Source: Ciona intestinalis (lineage: Eukaryota > Chordata > Ascidiacea > Phlebobranchia > Cionidae). From it: 64,000 nucleotides of DNA. The position numbers were made by a program, and so were the translations under genes. How positions within the stretch are numbered: the first letter of the stretch is position 1; each line of letters starts with the position of its first letter. This document shows positions 24,701 to 32,207 of the stretch, in pieces. The notes beneath the pieces are model-generated. The model saw only the letters and a list, made by a program, of their open reading frames with translations. It searched no databases and had not been told where the DNA came from. The stretch spans positions 1,778,976 through 1,842,975 of the forward strand of contig NC_020166.2 of assembly GCF_000224145.3 (NCBI RefSeq), written 5' to 3'.

Positions 24701-25981
24701 TCGCCATTAAAACAAGAGTGTTCTGATTCACACACCTTGTGCCTGATCACGAGTTATCACATATGAAACTTTGCTAAAAATCATGTAGTGAATTTTTTTT
24801 AAGCTGGCAAGATTTTTCTTTAATTAACCAATGTATATCCACTTACATGGTATGTTATATCAGGTTTTGCAAAGGAGTGCAGGAAGTTGAAGCTTCACTT
24901 AAACAGCGCGGTTGTGAGTACATGTGGAATGAACACCTTGGGTATATTCTAACATGTCCATCAAACCTGGGTACTGGCTTAAGGGGTGGCGTGCATGTAA
25001 AGTTGCCGTTACTCTGCAAAGATAAAAGGTATTTACTGATAATGTGTATAATGCTATGAAGGTGCTGTGTTTGACAACTGTCGGGTGTCACTTAATATTT
25101 TGTGGAATAACATCTAATTTATTATTGTATGAAAAATAGTGTGATGCTGTGACACACTTGGTTAGCGCGTCTGCCTTTAACCCAAAGGTTATGTGTTTAA
25201 GGCTTGTCGCTGCTACCATTGTGGGCGTATATGTCCTTAGGTAAAACACTTAATGTCAATTGCTCCAACCCAGTGGTCAGTAATGGGTTGTCTAAACTTT
25301 TAACCAAATATATTTAAAACAAATATATTATATATAAAACTTTTGATTCTTGATAAACACATTTCTTGTAACTTTAGATTCAACTCCATCCTTGAGAGTT
25401 TGAGATTACAAAAGCGAGGCACAGGGGGTGTGGATACCGCTTCATCAGATGGGACATTTGATATTTCAAACCTGGACAGGTAGTTGCTTATATGATAGTG
25501 ATGTTATTATATCTGCGGTAAGGGACCAAATCTGGCCTAAATTCCAAGTCCTCAAGGACCTAACCCATATAGAATAGAATGGTTATTAGATACATTGAAT
25601 GAGTCGTTGTAACACCAGTATTTTGTTTCATACAATTTGCTATCTATTTGTAGAACCCATTGGGAACAACTAGGTTTTAGCAGTTTAGCAATTGCAGTTA
25701 AGTGTCTTGCTCAATAACACATACAGCCACACTGGTGGCAGTTGACCCTCTTGAAAAAAACACAAAACTACAGATCGTCTATACTGTCAGCCAAATAATA
25801 AAACAAAAAGTCCAAAGACGTTTAAAATTAAAAAAAATCACCCTCTTCATATTCTAGACTTGGATCTTCTGAGTTGGACCAGGTACAATGTGTAGTAGAT
25901 GGTGTTGAGTTGCTTGTACAGATGGAGAAGAAACTCATGGCAGAGGAAAGCATTGATAGCCTTATCCCTCCGACTAAATAA
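12771..25981 (+). CDS. Flagellar-type creatine kinase with three tandem catalytic domains
   Basis: Creatine kinase transfers phosphate between ATP and creatine. Coding exons: 12771-12795, 13557-13572, 14017-14183, 14345-14467, 14772-14929, 15188-15381, 15759-15999, 16419-16632, 16975-17151, 17812-17929, 18431-18534, 18912-19021, 19286-19428, 19684-19807, 20450-20552, 21315-21456, 21999-22146, 22569-22686, 22862-22996, 23262-23466, 23850-23974, 24269-24407, 24864-25028, 25378-25479, 25858-25981. They total 3,420 nt (1,139 aa), every junction agrees in phase, and all introns are GT-AG. The start MGCVTSK fits N-myristoylation at Gly2, with Cys3 a possible palmitoylation site. Each domain has [15 protein letters not shown] (nucleotide-binding Arg), [18 protein letters not shown] with the active-site Cys (about residues 293, 662, 1041) and RGTGGVDTA, so all three look active. 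Fused triple creatine kinases of similar size are known from sea urchin sperm tails and protochordates, where they shuttle energy along the axoneme. That location is inferred here from family. Confidence 0.96.
12913..12932 (+). repeat. A9G11 homopolymer junction in creatine kinase intron 1
   Basis: Nine A are followed directly by eleven G. The flanking 12885-13100 is open on both strands but matches nothing I know. Confidence 0.9.
13799..13992 (+). mobile_element. MITE copy ending 24 bp before creatine kinase exon 3
   Basis: Opens GTAGTAGAGTGGGGGAAGAT. Inside lie CTTGATCGTGTTTTAAACAA, GTCAATGGGAGTCGTGAG and TTTACTACCAAATGGGA. The right end (GATGTCCTATCTTAGCCCAC) almost abuts the acceptor at 14016. 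Confidence 0.88.
14545..14760 (+). repeat. SINE 3' part
   Basis: Lacks the tRNA-like head. It starts near CAACCAGAGGTCACTAATGG and contains CAATCATCCACAAAGTTAC and GTATGAAATAGAACACCCAT. It ends about 10 bp before the acceptor of exon 5. Confidence 0.7.
15446..15721 (+). repeat. tRNA-derived SINE, near full length, in creatine kinase intron 6
   Basis: The head has A-box-like CAGCTCAGTGGTTAGCATGC and B-box-like GGGTTCAAGGC. The body has the family strings TGCTACCATTG, GACAAGACACTTA, GGGTTGTTTAAATTGTCAG and an abbreviated tail AATAAAGCAAGTTCCATTCA. Confidence 0.85.
16080..16185 (-). repeat. SINE tail, antisense to the gene
   Basis: The reverse complement contains TTGGTTGTCCAATTGTCAGC, CAATCACCCAAAAAGTTAC and GTATATGAAACAGCACAAG. 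Confidence 0.65.
16760..16960 (+). repeat. SINE 3' part in the intron before creatine kinase domain 2
   Basis: TCCAATCCAGTGGTCACAAA, GGGCTGTCTAAATTGTCA and CAACTGTCATTGCCCCACC are followed by TACATTCATTCA, ending 15 bp before the acceptor of exon 9. Confidence 0.75.
17163..17500 (+). repeat. 71-bp tandem repeat in creatine kinase intron 9
   Basis: GACAGTGAGCATGAGGTGTA starts at 17163, 17229, 17300 and 17371, and a variant at 17442. The last four are exactly 71 bp apart. Each unit continues with a GTGTGTCTG-centred segment and CCATGTTATAACT. Part of the unit resembles the SINE tail. Confidence 0.92.
18134..18362 (+). repeat. tRNA-derived SINE in creatine kinase intron 10
   Basis: Head GGCACCGTGGCAAAGTGGTT with GAGTTCAAGGC as B box. 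The body contains GTGTCTTTGGGCAAGA and TGTCTAAATTGTCAGCCATA. The tail is shortened to ACATTCATTCATT. Confidence 0.82.
20942..21300 (+). repeat. tRNA-derived SINE in creatine kinase intron 15
   Basis: Head GGCGCTATGGCTCAGTAATC. The body has GTGTCCTTGGGCAAGACAC and CCAACCCAATGGTCACTAAA. The tail is GGATAAAACAAGTTAAGATT then ATTCATTCAG, ending 15-20 bp before the acceptor of exon 16. Confidence 0.8.
22195..22310 (+). repeat. SINE tail fragment
   Basis: AATCACCTGCAAAGTAACAT, then GTATGAACAACTGTGTTATA and CGAGGATATAACAAGTTACA. Confidence 0.6.
23040..23256 (+). repeat. SINE 3' part filling most of the 265-bp creatine kinase intron 19
   Basis: GTTTAATGCCACTATTGTGG, TTGGGCAAGACACTCCAATT and GGTGTCTGAAACAGAACATC are present. 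The tail ends 5-6 bp before the acceptor at 23260-23261. Confidence 0.78.
23535..23715 (+). repeat. SINE fragment in creatine kinase intron 20
   Basis: GTGAGCGTATGTGTCCTTAA, GTTTAAATTGTCAGCCATAC, AATCACTCCCAAAGTAACA and a truncated tail. Confidence 0.6.
25140..25315 (+). repeat. SINE 5' part
   Basis: Head GTGATGCTGTGACACACTTG and GTTAGCGCGTCTGCCTTTAA. Body GTCGCTGCTACCATTGTGGG, CCAACCCAGTGGTCAGTAAT. The tail is missing. Confidence 0.75.
25500..25590 (+). repeat. Dispersed repeat, CCTCACCCATATAGAATAGAAT family
   Basis: GACCAAATCTGGCCTAAATT and AAGGACCTAACCCATATAGA. Related copies lie at about 32557-32640, 40905-40975, 44690-44755, 46965-47050, 52695-52900 and 59615-59695. It is unrelated in sequence to the SINE and the MITE. 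Confidence 0.6.
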
Positions 25982-26300
25982 ACAACTAGCATGTTGTATA
26001 ACTCCATCCAAAATCACCATAAAAATTCATGACTTGTGTTTAGTAATAATTTTTTTTTAATAAAATTCTGTTATTACCGAAATTTAACATAAATTTAAAA
26101 GCTAATATAAGGTTTTTTTTCCCAATTCACCATAAAAATCCATGACTTTTGTGTTCGGTATCGCTACAGTTTTTTGTGATTTTTTTTTGTTTGTGATTTT
26201 TACCACAAAATTTAAACCTAACTAAATAAATGTAGAAACATTTTTATCCAAAACTCACTATAAAAAATCCATGACTTTTTTGTTTTTAGTAATACCCTTC
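25982..26300 (+). repeat. Creatine kinase 3' UTR and a threefold spaced repeat
   Basis: A segment like CACCATAAAAATCCATGACT occurs at about 26006-26045, 26121-26160 and 26246-26293, each followed by T-rich DNA and GTAAT or GGTAT. The period is about 115-125 bp. Confidence 0.75.
26059..26064 (+). promoter_or_regulatory. Poly(A) signal candidate of the creatine kinase gene
   Basis: AATAAA lies 78 nt after the stop codon. A second AATAAA at about 26225 is an alternative. Confidence 0.6.
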
Positions 26301-26635
26301 ACTTTTATTAGAATGTTTTTTTGTATACTTCATCAAAATTTGGATAATTTATCCCTAAAGTTCCAGCCATATCTACTATTGCTACAATAGATGTTACCTG
26401 ATACAGCCAAATACGCCAAACTGTGAATACATTGGTTTCTAAAACCTTTTAAAGTGTTAAAACATTTGCCTAATCGACATTACAGTTTTCTACAGTATTG
26501 TTTTAAATTTTTACCCAACATAACCAATTTGTGATTTTCGTTCAAATAATTTTGTATTTAGATGTGATTTAGTTTGATTAAACTATAGTTTTAATAATCC
26601 TTGTTTCTTGTGATGAGTCTCAATATTGGCATGGT

Positions 26636-26912
26636 CACCGGCGCTTTGGTACAACGGTTTGCGTACTTGCCTTTAGCTCAGAGGTTACGTGTTCGATGCT
26701 TGACGCTGCTACCACAGGGCCTTTTGTTCTGAAATGCTTAAGCCCTTCCGTTTATGAGTTGTTCAAATTGTTAGCCGTACATAAAGAAAACAAAAATAAT
26801 CGCCCAAACAAAAATGTGACAACTCGTGAGCGGAAACAAGGTGTATAAAACAGAACACCCGTGTTATAACGACTGCCGTTGCCCCGCCATGCGCGAATAT
26901 AAAATCCGTTTA
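26636..26912 (+). repeat. tRNA-derived SINE, full length
   Basis: The clearest copy. Head GGCGCTTTGGTACAACGGTT with GTGTTCGATGC as B box, then GACGCTGCTACCACAGGGC, GAGTTGTTCAAATTGTTAGC, AATCGCCCAAACAAAAATG. The tail is GTATAAAACAGAACACCCGT, GACTGCCGTTGCCCCGCCA and AATATAAAATCCG. Confidence 0.88.
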
Positions 26913-27228
26913 ACAATAAAACATGAAAAATAACCACCGTGAAGTGGTAGCAGTGAGCATACGTCGTCGACCATTTGAACCTAAAGGTCGTGTGTGTGGG
27001 TGCGCGCAGTTATTTCAAGCCTCAGACTTCTCCAAGTTAGCTTTAAATAATTAATGAACTAAAACCACTTTTGGGGGAAGCGTAGTTCGTTGTGGGCGCT
27101 CGCTATTGTATTGTGAGTTAAAAAGGTTCATCTTACTTGAAACAGTTGACTCTTAGGTTGATATATCAGATCAGGGAAGCTGGACACAGAAGTAAGACGT
27201 GAAGGCAGACGTGTGAGTTGTAACATTA

Positions 27229-27451
27229 TGAATCTTTTATAAAGGGTTTGGTGCGGCAAGTAATTCTCTTAATTACGATAACAGTCACCGCGCTTCGGAC
27301 GTCGAGAATCTTTTTTTCTGCGCTTTCTGCTGCAAGCGGTCCAGTCATTTTGCTTGTGTACGACTTACAGCATGGACGTTTTACCTCAGTAAGGACTCGT
27401 TTGTGTGGCGCAATAGCGTAGATGTAGCAGTTGCAGTAAGACGCAGTTAAA
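27229..27451 (-). pseudogene. Possible relic of a rhodopsin-family GPCR C-terminal exon
   Basis: After a TCTAG acceptor-like site (27452-27455) the reverse strand reads LTASYCNCYIYAIAPHKR, then VLTEVKRPCC and about 45 more residues to a TAA at 27226-27228. The pattern N-x-x-I-Y-A followed by a basic stretch and CC resembles the TM7 end (NPxxY), helix 8 and palmitoylated cysteines of class A GPCRs. The Pro is replaced by Cys. No upstream TM exons were recognised, and a MITE starts 17 bp upstream, so it may be broken or chance. Confidence 0.22.
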
Positions 27452-27467
27452 CTAGATAACTGATAAC

Positions 27468-27664
27468 TATAGTAGGTTGGGGGAAGACAGGATACCTTTA
27501 GCAGATAATCTTCAAACATCCTGATCGTGTTTTAAACAATAACAACGGTCTATGGGAGTCGTGAAGATACGGTTATATAATTCTTTAAATTTTATTTGTT
27601 TACTACCAAATGGGATGAGAATATAAAATGAAATGGTGTCCCATCTTTCCCCACCCTACTATTA
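27468..27664 (+). mobile_element. MITE copy, GGGTGGG subfamily
   Basis: TATAGTAGGTTGGGGGAAGA to TTTCCCCACCCTACTATTA, about 197 bp. Internal landmarks: CCTGATCGTGTTTTAAACAA, GGTCTATGGGAGTCGTGAAG and GTTTACTACCAAATGGGATG. Confidence 0.92.
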
Positions 27665-27783
27665 GTTAACTGTTCCAGCAAGGGGTTTTATATGTCAGGC
27701 GTTACACCTATGGAGTATTTGTCTTGCAGATTTAGCTTACAGACGTTCTCAAAGAGCTTTTTATGACTTATACATACCGATAT

Positions 27784-27985
27784 TATGGCACTGTGGGATA
27801 AGACAAATCCCGTTAGCACGTATTTTCCTACATTTCCTAATTATGTTGTTAACACTTAACAACCATGTGTTAGAGTCGCGTGGCTGCGGTTTTATATTTG
27901 TGTATATATATTACTTGTTTACTACCAAATGGAACGGTAAAATAGAATGAACACCTTCTGGGCCGTTTTACTTCAACCTTCTATA
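27784..27985 (+). mobile_element. MITE copy, GTGGGGTAAGA subfamily
   Basis: ATGGCACTGTGGGATAAGAC to TTTTACTTCAACCTTCTATA. Contains CTTGTTTACTACCAAATGGA. Confidence 0.8.
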
Positions 27986-28167
27986 GATTCACTATATACT
28001 ACGCTGTAATATATTATATAGATTGTTAGGCTACAATGCACTAATGCTTTCAGCAGTTTAATCCTTGTAAACATGGACAGTAGGGCAGCGGTAATGATTG
28101 TAACAGGGTTGAATCATTGCGTTATACGTTATCATGGCGGCTTATAGCTTACAGAGTATTTGTGAAT

Positions 28168-28466
28168 ATATAGTAGGGATAAGGAATATGGGATGCCATT
28201 GTATTCTGTTTTCTCGTCCCAATTGAAAGTAAACAAAAACATTCAAAGAATTATAACACCGTGTCCCCACGATTCCCTATGACCGTTAGCCATAACACGA
28301 GTACATATACCCTATGACCGTTAGCCATAACACGAGTACAGTTAAGAACGGTCTATGGGAGTTGTAAGGATATGGTTGTATAATTCCTAGAATGTTCTTT
28401 GTTTAACACCAAATGGGACAAAAATAGAATGAAAAAGGTGTCCCAACTTCCCCCACCCTACTATAT
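28168..28466. mobile_element. Fold-back MITE with two long inverted arms and an internal duplication
   Basis: About 300 bp. Both halves carry the same sequence in opposite orientation: CTCGTCCCAATTGAAAGTAA and ACCGTGTCCCCACGATTCCC on the left, GGTCTATGGGAGTTGTAAGG and TTTGTTTAACACCAAATGGG on the right. In the centre the segment CCTATGACCGTTAGCCATAA plus CACGAGTAC occurs twice in tandem (about 28282-28340). Confidence 0.88.
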
Positions 28467-29578
28467 ACGTTGCAACTTAATGCAGATGTACAGATTTGCG
28501 TATTTCGTACGTTCGTATGATAAATAAATCTATTTTAGGTTGGGATAACAACCGAAACTTAACTCGCTAAAAAATGTATGTGATTTAGCTCCTAAAGTTA
28601 TCCCATAACCCCACAGTAATATATGAATATGAGCTACATTATTTAGTATATATGGATAAGAGCTAGATATACAGCGTTGGTGTATAGATACTTGAGTATA
28701 GATATTATCGCATACAGAGAGTGAGCGTACACCTAATTTCGGGCCCCGACCTTCGACGTTCGTTTAAGATTCCATTTAACAAATCGAAATTACAAGATGT
28801 ACATATAATGGTTCTTAACATCAAACAGTAACATTCAATTTTAAGTGGAAGCGTTGTCGATTAAGAGGCATATGTTGTTCTCTAGTCTGAATTAAAATTT
28901 AGGGGATTAATTTCCTAATGTCCAGCTCCAATGGGACGAGTCGTACTGATTTATTGATCCGCAGCAACCGTTATTTGTGCTTGTGTGTTTGCATACATGC
29001 AACTTACTATGAGAACTTTGTGTTTTAGTTTACTAACTGCCCTTATAGCATTATGTGCTCCGCATATACGATCCATCTATTATAGGTTTGAGAATTTAGT
29101 TTTGTTGGTTTAAAACTTAGATAGATGTTTTGATATCATATATGTAAAGGTCAAAATTAACAGTTTTCAAGTTAGAAAAAATCTCGTATGGGCAAGAAAA
29201 TGTATATTCCTACAAATTTAGGCAGTTACGTGATGTAGATTTTACGTCGAAATTATACAACTTGCACACGTTGTTGTTTATGTGTATAATTTATGCATCA
29301 AGTGTCTTAATTTTGTGCGGAACAGTATTCAAATAAGCAACACAATGTATTTTGCTCTATCTGTGTTTGCTAATTACATTTCATCAGTTCTGACTTGTAT
29401 TGTAAAATTTGTACAATGTGGGTGTCTTTTTGTATAATGTGGGTAATCTGTATGTATAAAGTACCTAACTGTCAAGAAAAGGCACATCGATTAGAACAGC
29501 AGGAGAATATATACCTTTATAATCGCCTTTACAGTTTAATAGCTATGTATGAAAGTTTATACAGTTACCTATATAGAT

Positions 29579-29774
29579 ATAGTAGGGTGGGGGAAGATGG
29601 GACACCTTTTCGTTTAGTTTTCTCTTTTCATTTGGTAGTAAACAAAGAACATTCAATGAATTATAAAACCGTATCTTCACGACTTCCACAGACCGTTGAT
29701 AATTGTTTAAAACACGATCAGGCTATTTGGATATTAGGTGTTAAGGGTGTCCCATCTTCCCCCACTCTACTATA
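29579..29774 (-). mobile_element. MITE copy, GGGTGGG subfamily, intact ends
   Basis: TAGTAGGGTGGGGGAAGATG at one end and TCTTCCCCCACTCTACTATA at the other. The interior is inverse. Confidence 0.93.
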
Positions 29775-29788
29775 TTTTTTTTCAGTAC

Positions 29789-29980
29789 TATAGTAGGTTG
29801 GAGGAAGATGGGACAACTATTTATAATTTCTCGTTCCATTTGATAGTAAACAAAGAACATTTAAATAAATACAGAACCGTATCCTTCCACAGACCGCTGT
29901 TAATTGTTTAAAACCAACTAGGATATTTGTCTATTAAAGTGCTAAACGTGTCCCCTCTTCCCCCATAGTAGCCTACTATA
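29789..29980 (-). mobile_element. MITE copy directly next to the previous one
   Basis: TATAGTAGGTTGGAGGAAGA to CCCATAGTAGCCTACTATA. It is only 15 bp from the preceding copy and in the same orientation. Confidence 0.9.
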
Positions 29981-30330
29981 AATCTTTATTATGTAGGTTT
30001 GTTTATATCTCGGTTAATTTAACTGTTCATAGATTTAAAGTATTTTCGTATTTTTTTGCTTATACTGCCCCAAGGAAGTTAAGTTGTAGTATCAGTGGGA
30101 TTATAAAGCTTAAGAAATACTAGATTTTAATATCAACATGTCAGTATGTTCTGTTTTTAATACTATAGACGTATTGATAACACTTCGTTTTTGTATAGTG
30201 TTGTTTTATCGTTTATTAAACACTAAAAAGGAATAAAATTTAGGTAAAACAATTTAGCTTTATAGGAACTAAAAAAATAAAATGCAAAGAAGTTATTGTG
30301 GTTAATCACGCTAATTTTACGTTTTTCTAA

Positions 30331-30515
30331 TATAGTACTGTGGGGGAAGATGGGACACCTTTAGCATATAATATCCAAATATCCTGATCGTGTATTATTC
30401 AATTAACAACGGTCTATACAGAAGTCGCGAGGATGCGGTTTTATAATCCTTTATATGTTGTTTCTTTACTACCAAATTGAACGAGAAAATAATGTTATAA
30501 GGCGCCCTACTATAG
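30331..30515 (+). mobile_element. MITE copy, hybrid ends
   Basis: TATAGTACTGTGGGGGAAGA (left end type of one subfamily with the GGGGGAAGA of the other) to GGCGCCCTACTATAG. Confidence 0.88.
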
Positions 30516-30700
30516 ATGAGCAATTTGAAGCATTGCATTTCAATCTCTCCGATAACAATTCATTTAAGGAGAAATACAGACGTATTGAGTGTATTCGTGT
30601 TTTCTTATCGTCCATTTTCAAACCCCTGGAGACTGATATTGCAATACACAAGGCCACTATAGTATTGAACAATCTGTTTCAATTCCTTGGACACACTTAG
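30514..30700 (+). CDS. Unassigned coding-like ORF
   Basis: I do not recognise it. From the MITE edge the frame reads DEQFEALHFNLSDNNSFKEK, continues through RRIECIRVFLSSIFKPLE and ends VLNNLFQFLGHT with a TAG at about 30698-30700. The composition is mixed and looks amphipathic-helical, unlike nearby noncoding frames, and it could be one exon of a larger gene or a decayed insertion. There is no convincing start: the upstream part of the open frame lies in the MITE. Confidence 0.18.
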
Positions 30701-30798
30701 AATGGCCCGTAGTTTTGTCGTTGTAAAGTAGTGTGTATTTAAAATGGACTTTCATATTGTTTGCAATACACATTTGCGTTGGCAGTTATAATTGTAAT

Positions 30799-30993
30799 AT
30801 AGTACTGTGGGGAAAGAATGGACACCTTTAGAACATAATATCTGAATATCGTGATGGTGTTTTAAACAATTAACAGTGGTCTTTGTATGTATATGTGAGT
30901 CGTGAGGATACAGTTTTACAATTCTTTAAACGTTTTTTTTGTTTACTACCAAATTGGACGAGAAAATAGAATGATGTTCCATCCCCCATTCTA
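30799..30993 (+). mobile_element. MITE copy
   Basis: TATAGTACTGTGGGGAAAGA to GATGTTCCATCCCCCATTCT. GTCGTGAGGATACAGTTTTA and GTTTACTACCAAATTGGACG lie inside. Confidence 0.88.
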
Positions 30994-31555
30994 TATTATT
31001 TTTTATTATTAAATAAAATTAGAATTTTAGTATAAACTTAAAACAACTATATATCACATTATTCAGTTAAAACGCGCCCGACTATACATTTTGAGATTTA
31101 GTGAGATCTTTCAGTTTCTTTTATATTATTATTTAGTTTCAATTATAGTTGTTTTTTCTTAGCATCCTGTAAAGGCGATTGTATTTATATAAAGATTAGT
31201 AAAACACTATACAAAAAAGAAAAAAATAACATTTGTTAAAAAACGCTATCTTTAAAATATAATTACACATTAAAAGCTTGACAAGTACAGGTACTGTAAA
31301 TTTGATCATTTATTGCTAGATGGCAAAAACACGCTATATAAAAAAGTTTAAAAGTTAGTCAATAAATCGTTCTCATTAGAATATATACAATATAAGTTAA
31401 AGAGTGTGGCGGGTATATGAACATGATTGAAATAAATCTAAGACTGAACGTCAAAACGTCGGAACAGGCAAAATAAATTTGTCAGAGCAGATTTATATGA
31501 TTTATATGGTAGTTTAGGGTAACGACGTATGCAGCTTATATTGTAAGTTTATATG

Positions 31556-31742
31556 CATTACGGTGGGGGAAGATGGGACATTCTTTCATACTATTTTCTC
31601 GTCCCATTTGGTAGTAAACAAAATCTATGCAAAGAATTATAAAACCGTATCCATACGACTCCCATAGACCGTTGTTGATTGTTTAAAACAAGACCAGGAT
31701 ATTTGAATATTATGTGCTAAAGGCGTCCCACCCTACCATAGA
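31556..31742 (-). mobile_element. MITE copy
   Basis: TTACGGTGGGGGAAGATGGG to AAAGGCGTCCCACCCTACCA. The interior is inverse (TCCCATTTGGTAGTAAACAA, CGACTCCCATAGACCGTTG). Confidence 0.88.
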
Positions 31743-32090
31743 GCCCATATGGGCGAAATAAATTTGCCGGGTGAGCAGCATCAGTATATTGTGCCTGACA
31801 GGAAGAGTTTCTGTTTAAAACGCTTTATCGTTGTGTTTTTACCATCTTTATCCACGCAGAATCCAATGCCAAAATATTTGAAAAAGTAATAGGTTTAGAC
31901 TTGATGGATTTTTGTCAGTTCCGTATTTCGTCGAACTTTATTTTGTTCCTTCGTTACGAGAGTTGTCTATAACTTCATGAGCACTAGATCAGGCCAAGAT
32001 TTAGGAAATTCATCACAGTTATTAGATTCGTACTCATAGTATAAGTATTCGCCGATACATGCGAAAAATATTAAGCAGACCAGTTTTATT

Positions 32091-32141
32091 ATAGAGCGGG
32101 GAAGATGGGACGCATAAAACCGTATCCTCATATGGTGTATT
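32091..32141 (-). mobile_element. MITE fragment
   Basis: ATAGAGCGGGGAAGATGGGA joined directly to ATAAAACCGTATCCTCA. The segment between has been deleted. Confidence 0.65.
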
Positions 32142-32180
32142 TACGTTTACAGGTTTTTATGTTAACTTACTCTTCTTTTC

Positions 32181-32182
32181 AG
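32181..32182 (+). promoter_or_regulatory. Candidate trans-splice acceptor of alpha-2/delta mRNA
   Basis: TTACTCTTCTTTTCAG, a strong pyrimidine-rich 3' splice site, ends 25 nt before the ATG and has no evident upstream exon. It suits spliced-leader addition, though a cis 5' UTR exon is possible. Confidence 0.45.
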
Positions 32183-32207
32183 CGTGTATATTGTGTAAGT
32201 ATATAAC

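Larger units (their letters stand above)
22569..25981 (+). other. Creatine kinase domain 3 (exons 18-25)
   Basis: About residues 770 to 1139, from [18 protein letters not shown] to the C-terminal [11 protein letters not shown] and TAA at 25979-25981. The active-site Cys codon is 24955-24957. Part of this domain is almost identical at DNA level to domain 1 (see findings). Confidence 0.92.
25982..32207. other. Intergenic region between creatine kinase and alpha-2/delta
   Basis: About 6.2 kb with no confident gene. It holds one full SINE and nine full or partial MITEs, a possible GPCR exon relic (27229-27451, minus) and an unassigned ORF (30514-30700, plus). The stretches at 28480-29570 and 31000-31550 are AT-rich with nothing recognisable. 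Confidence 0.75.

Noticed and set aside
15446..26912. tRNA genes at the SINE heads
   Set aside because: A and B boxes are present but the acceptor stems do not pair cleanly and each head runs into the common SINE body. They are tRNA-derived SINEs, not tRNA genes.
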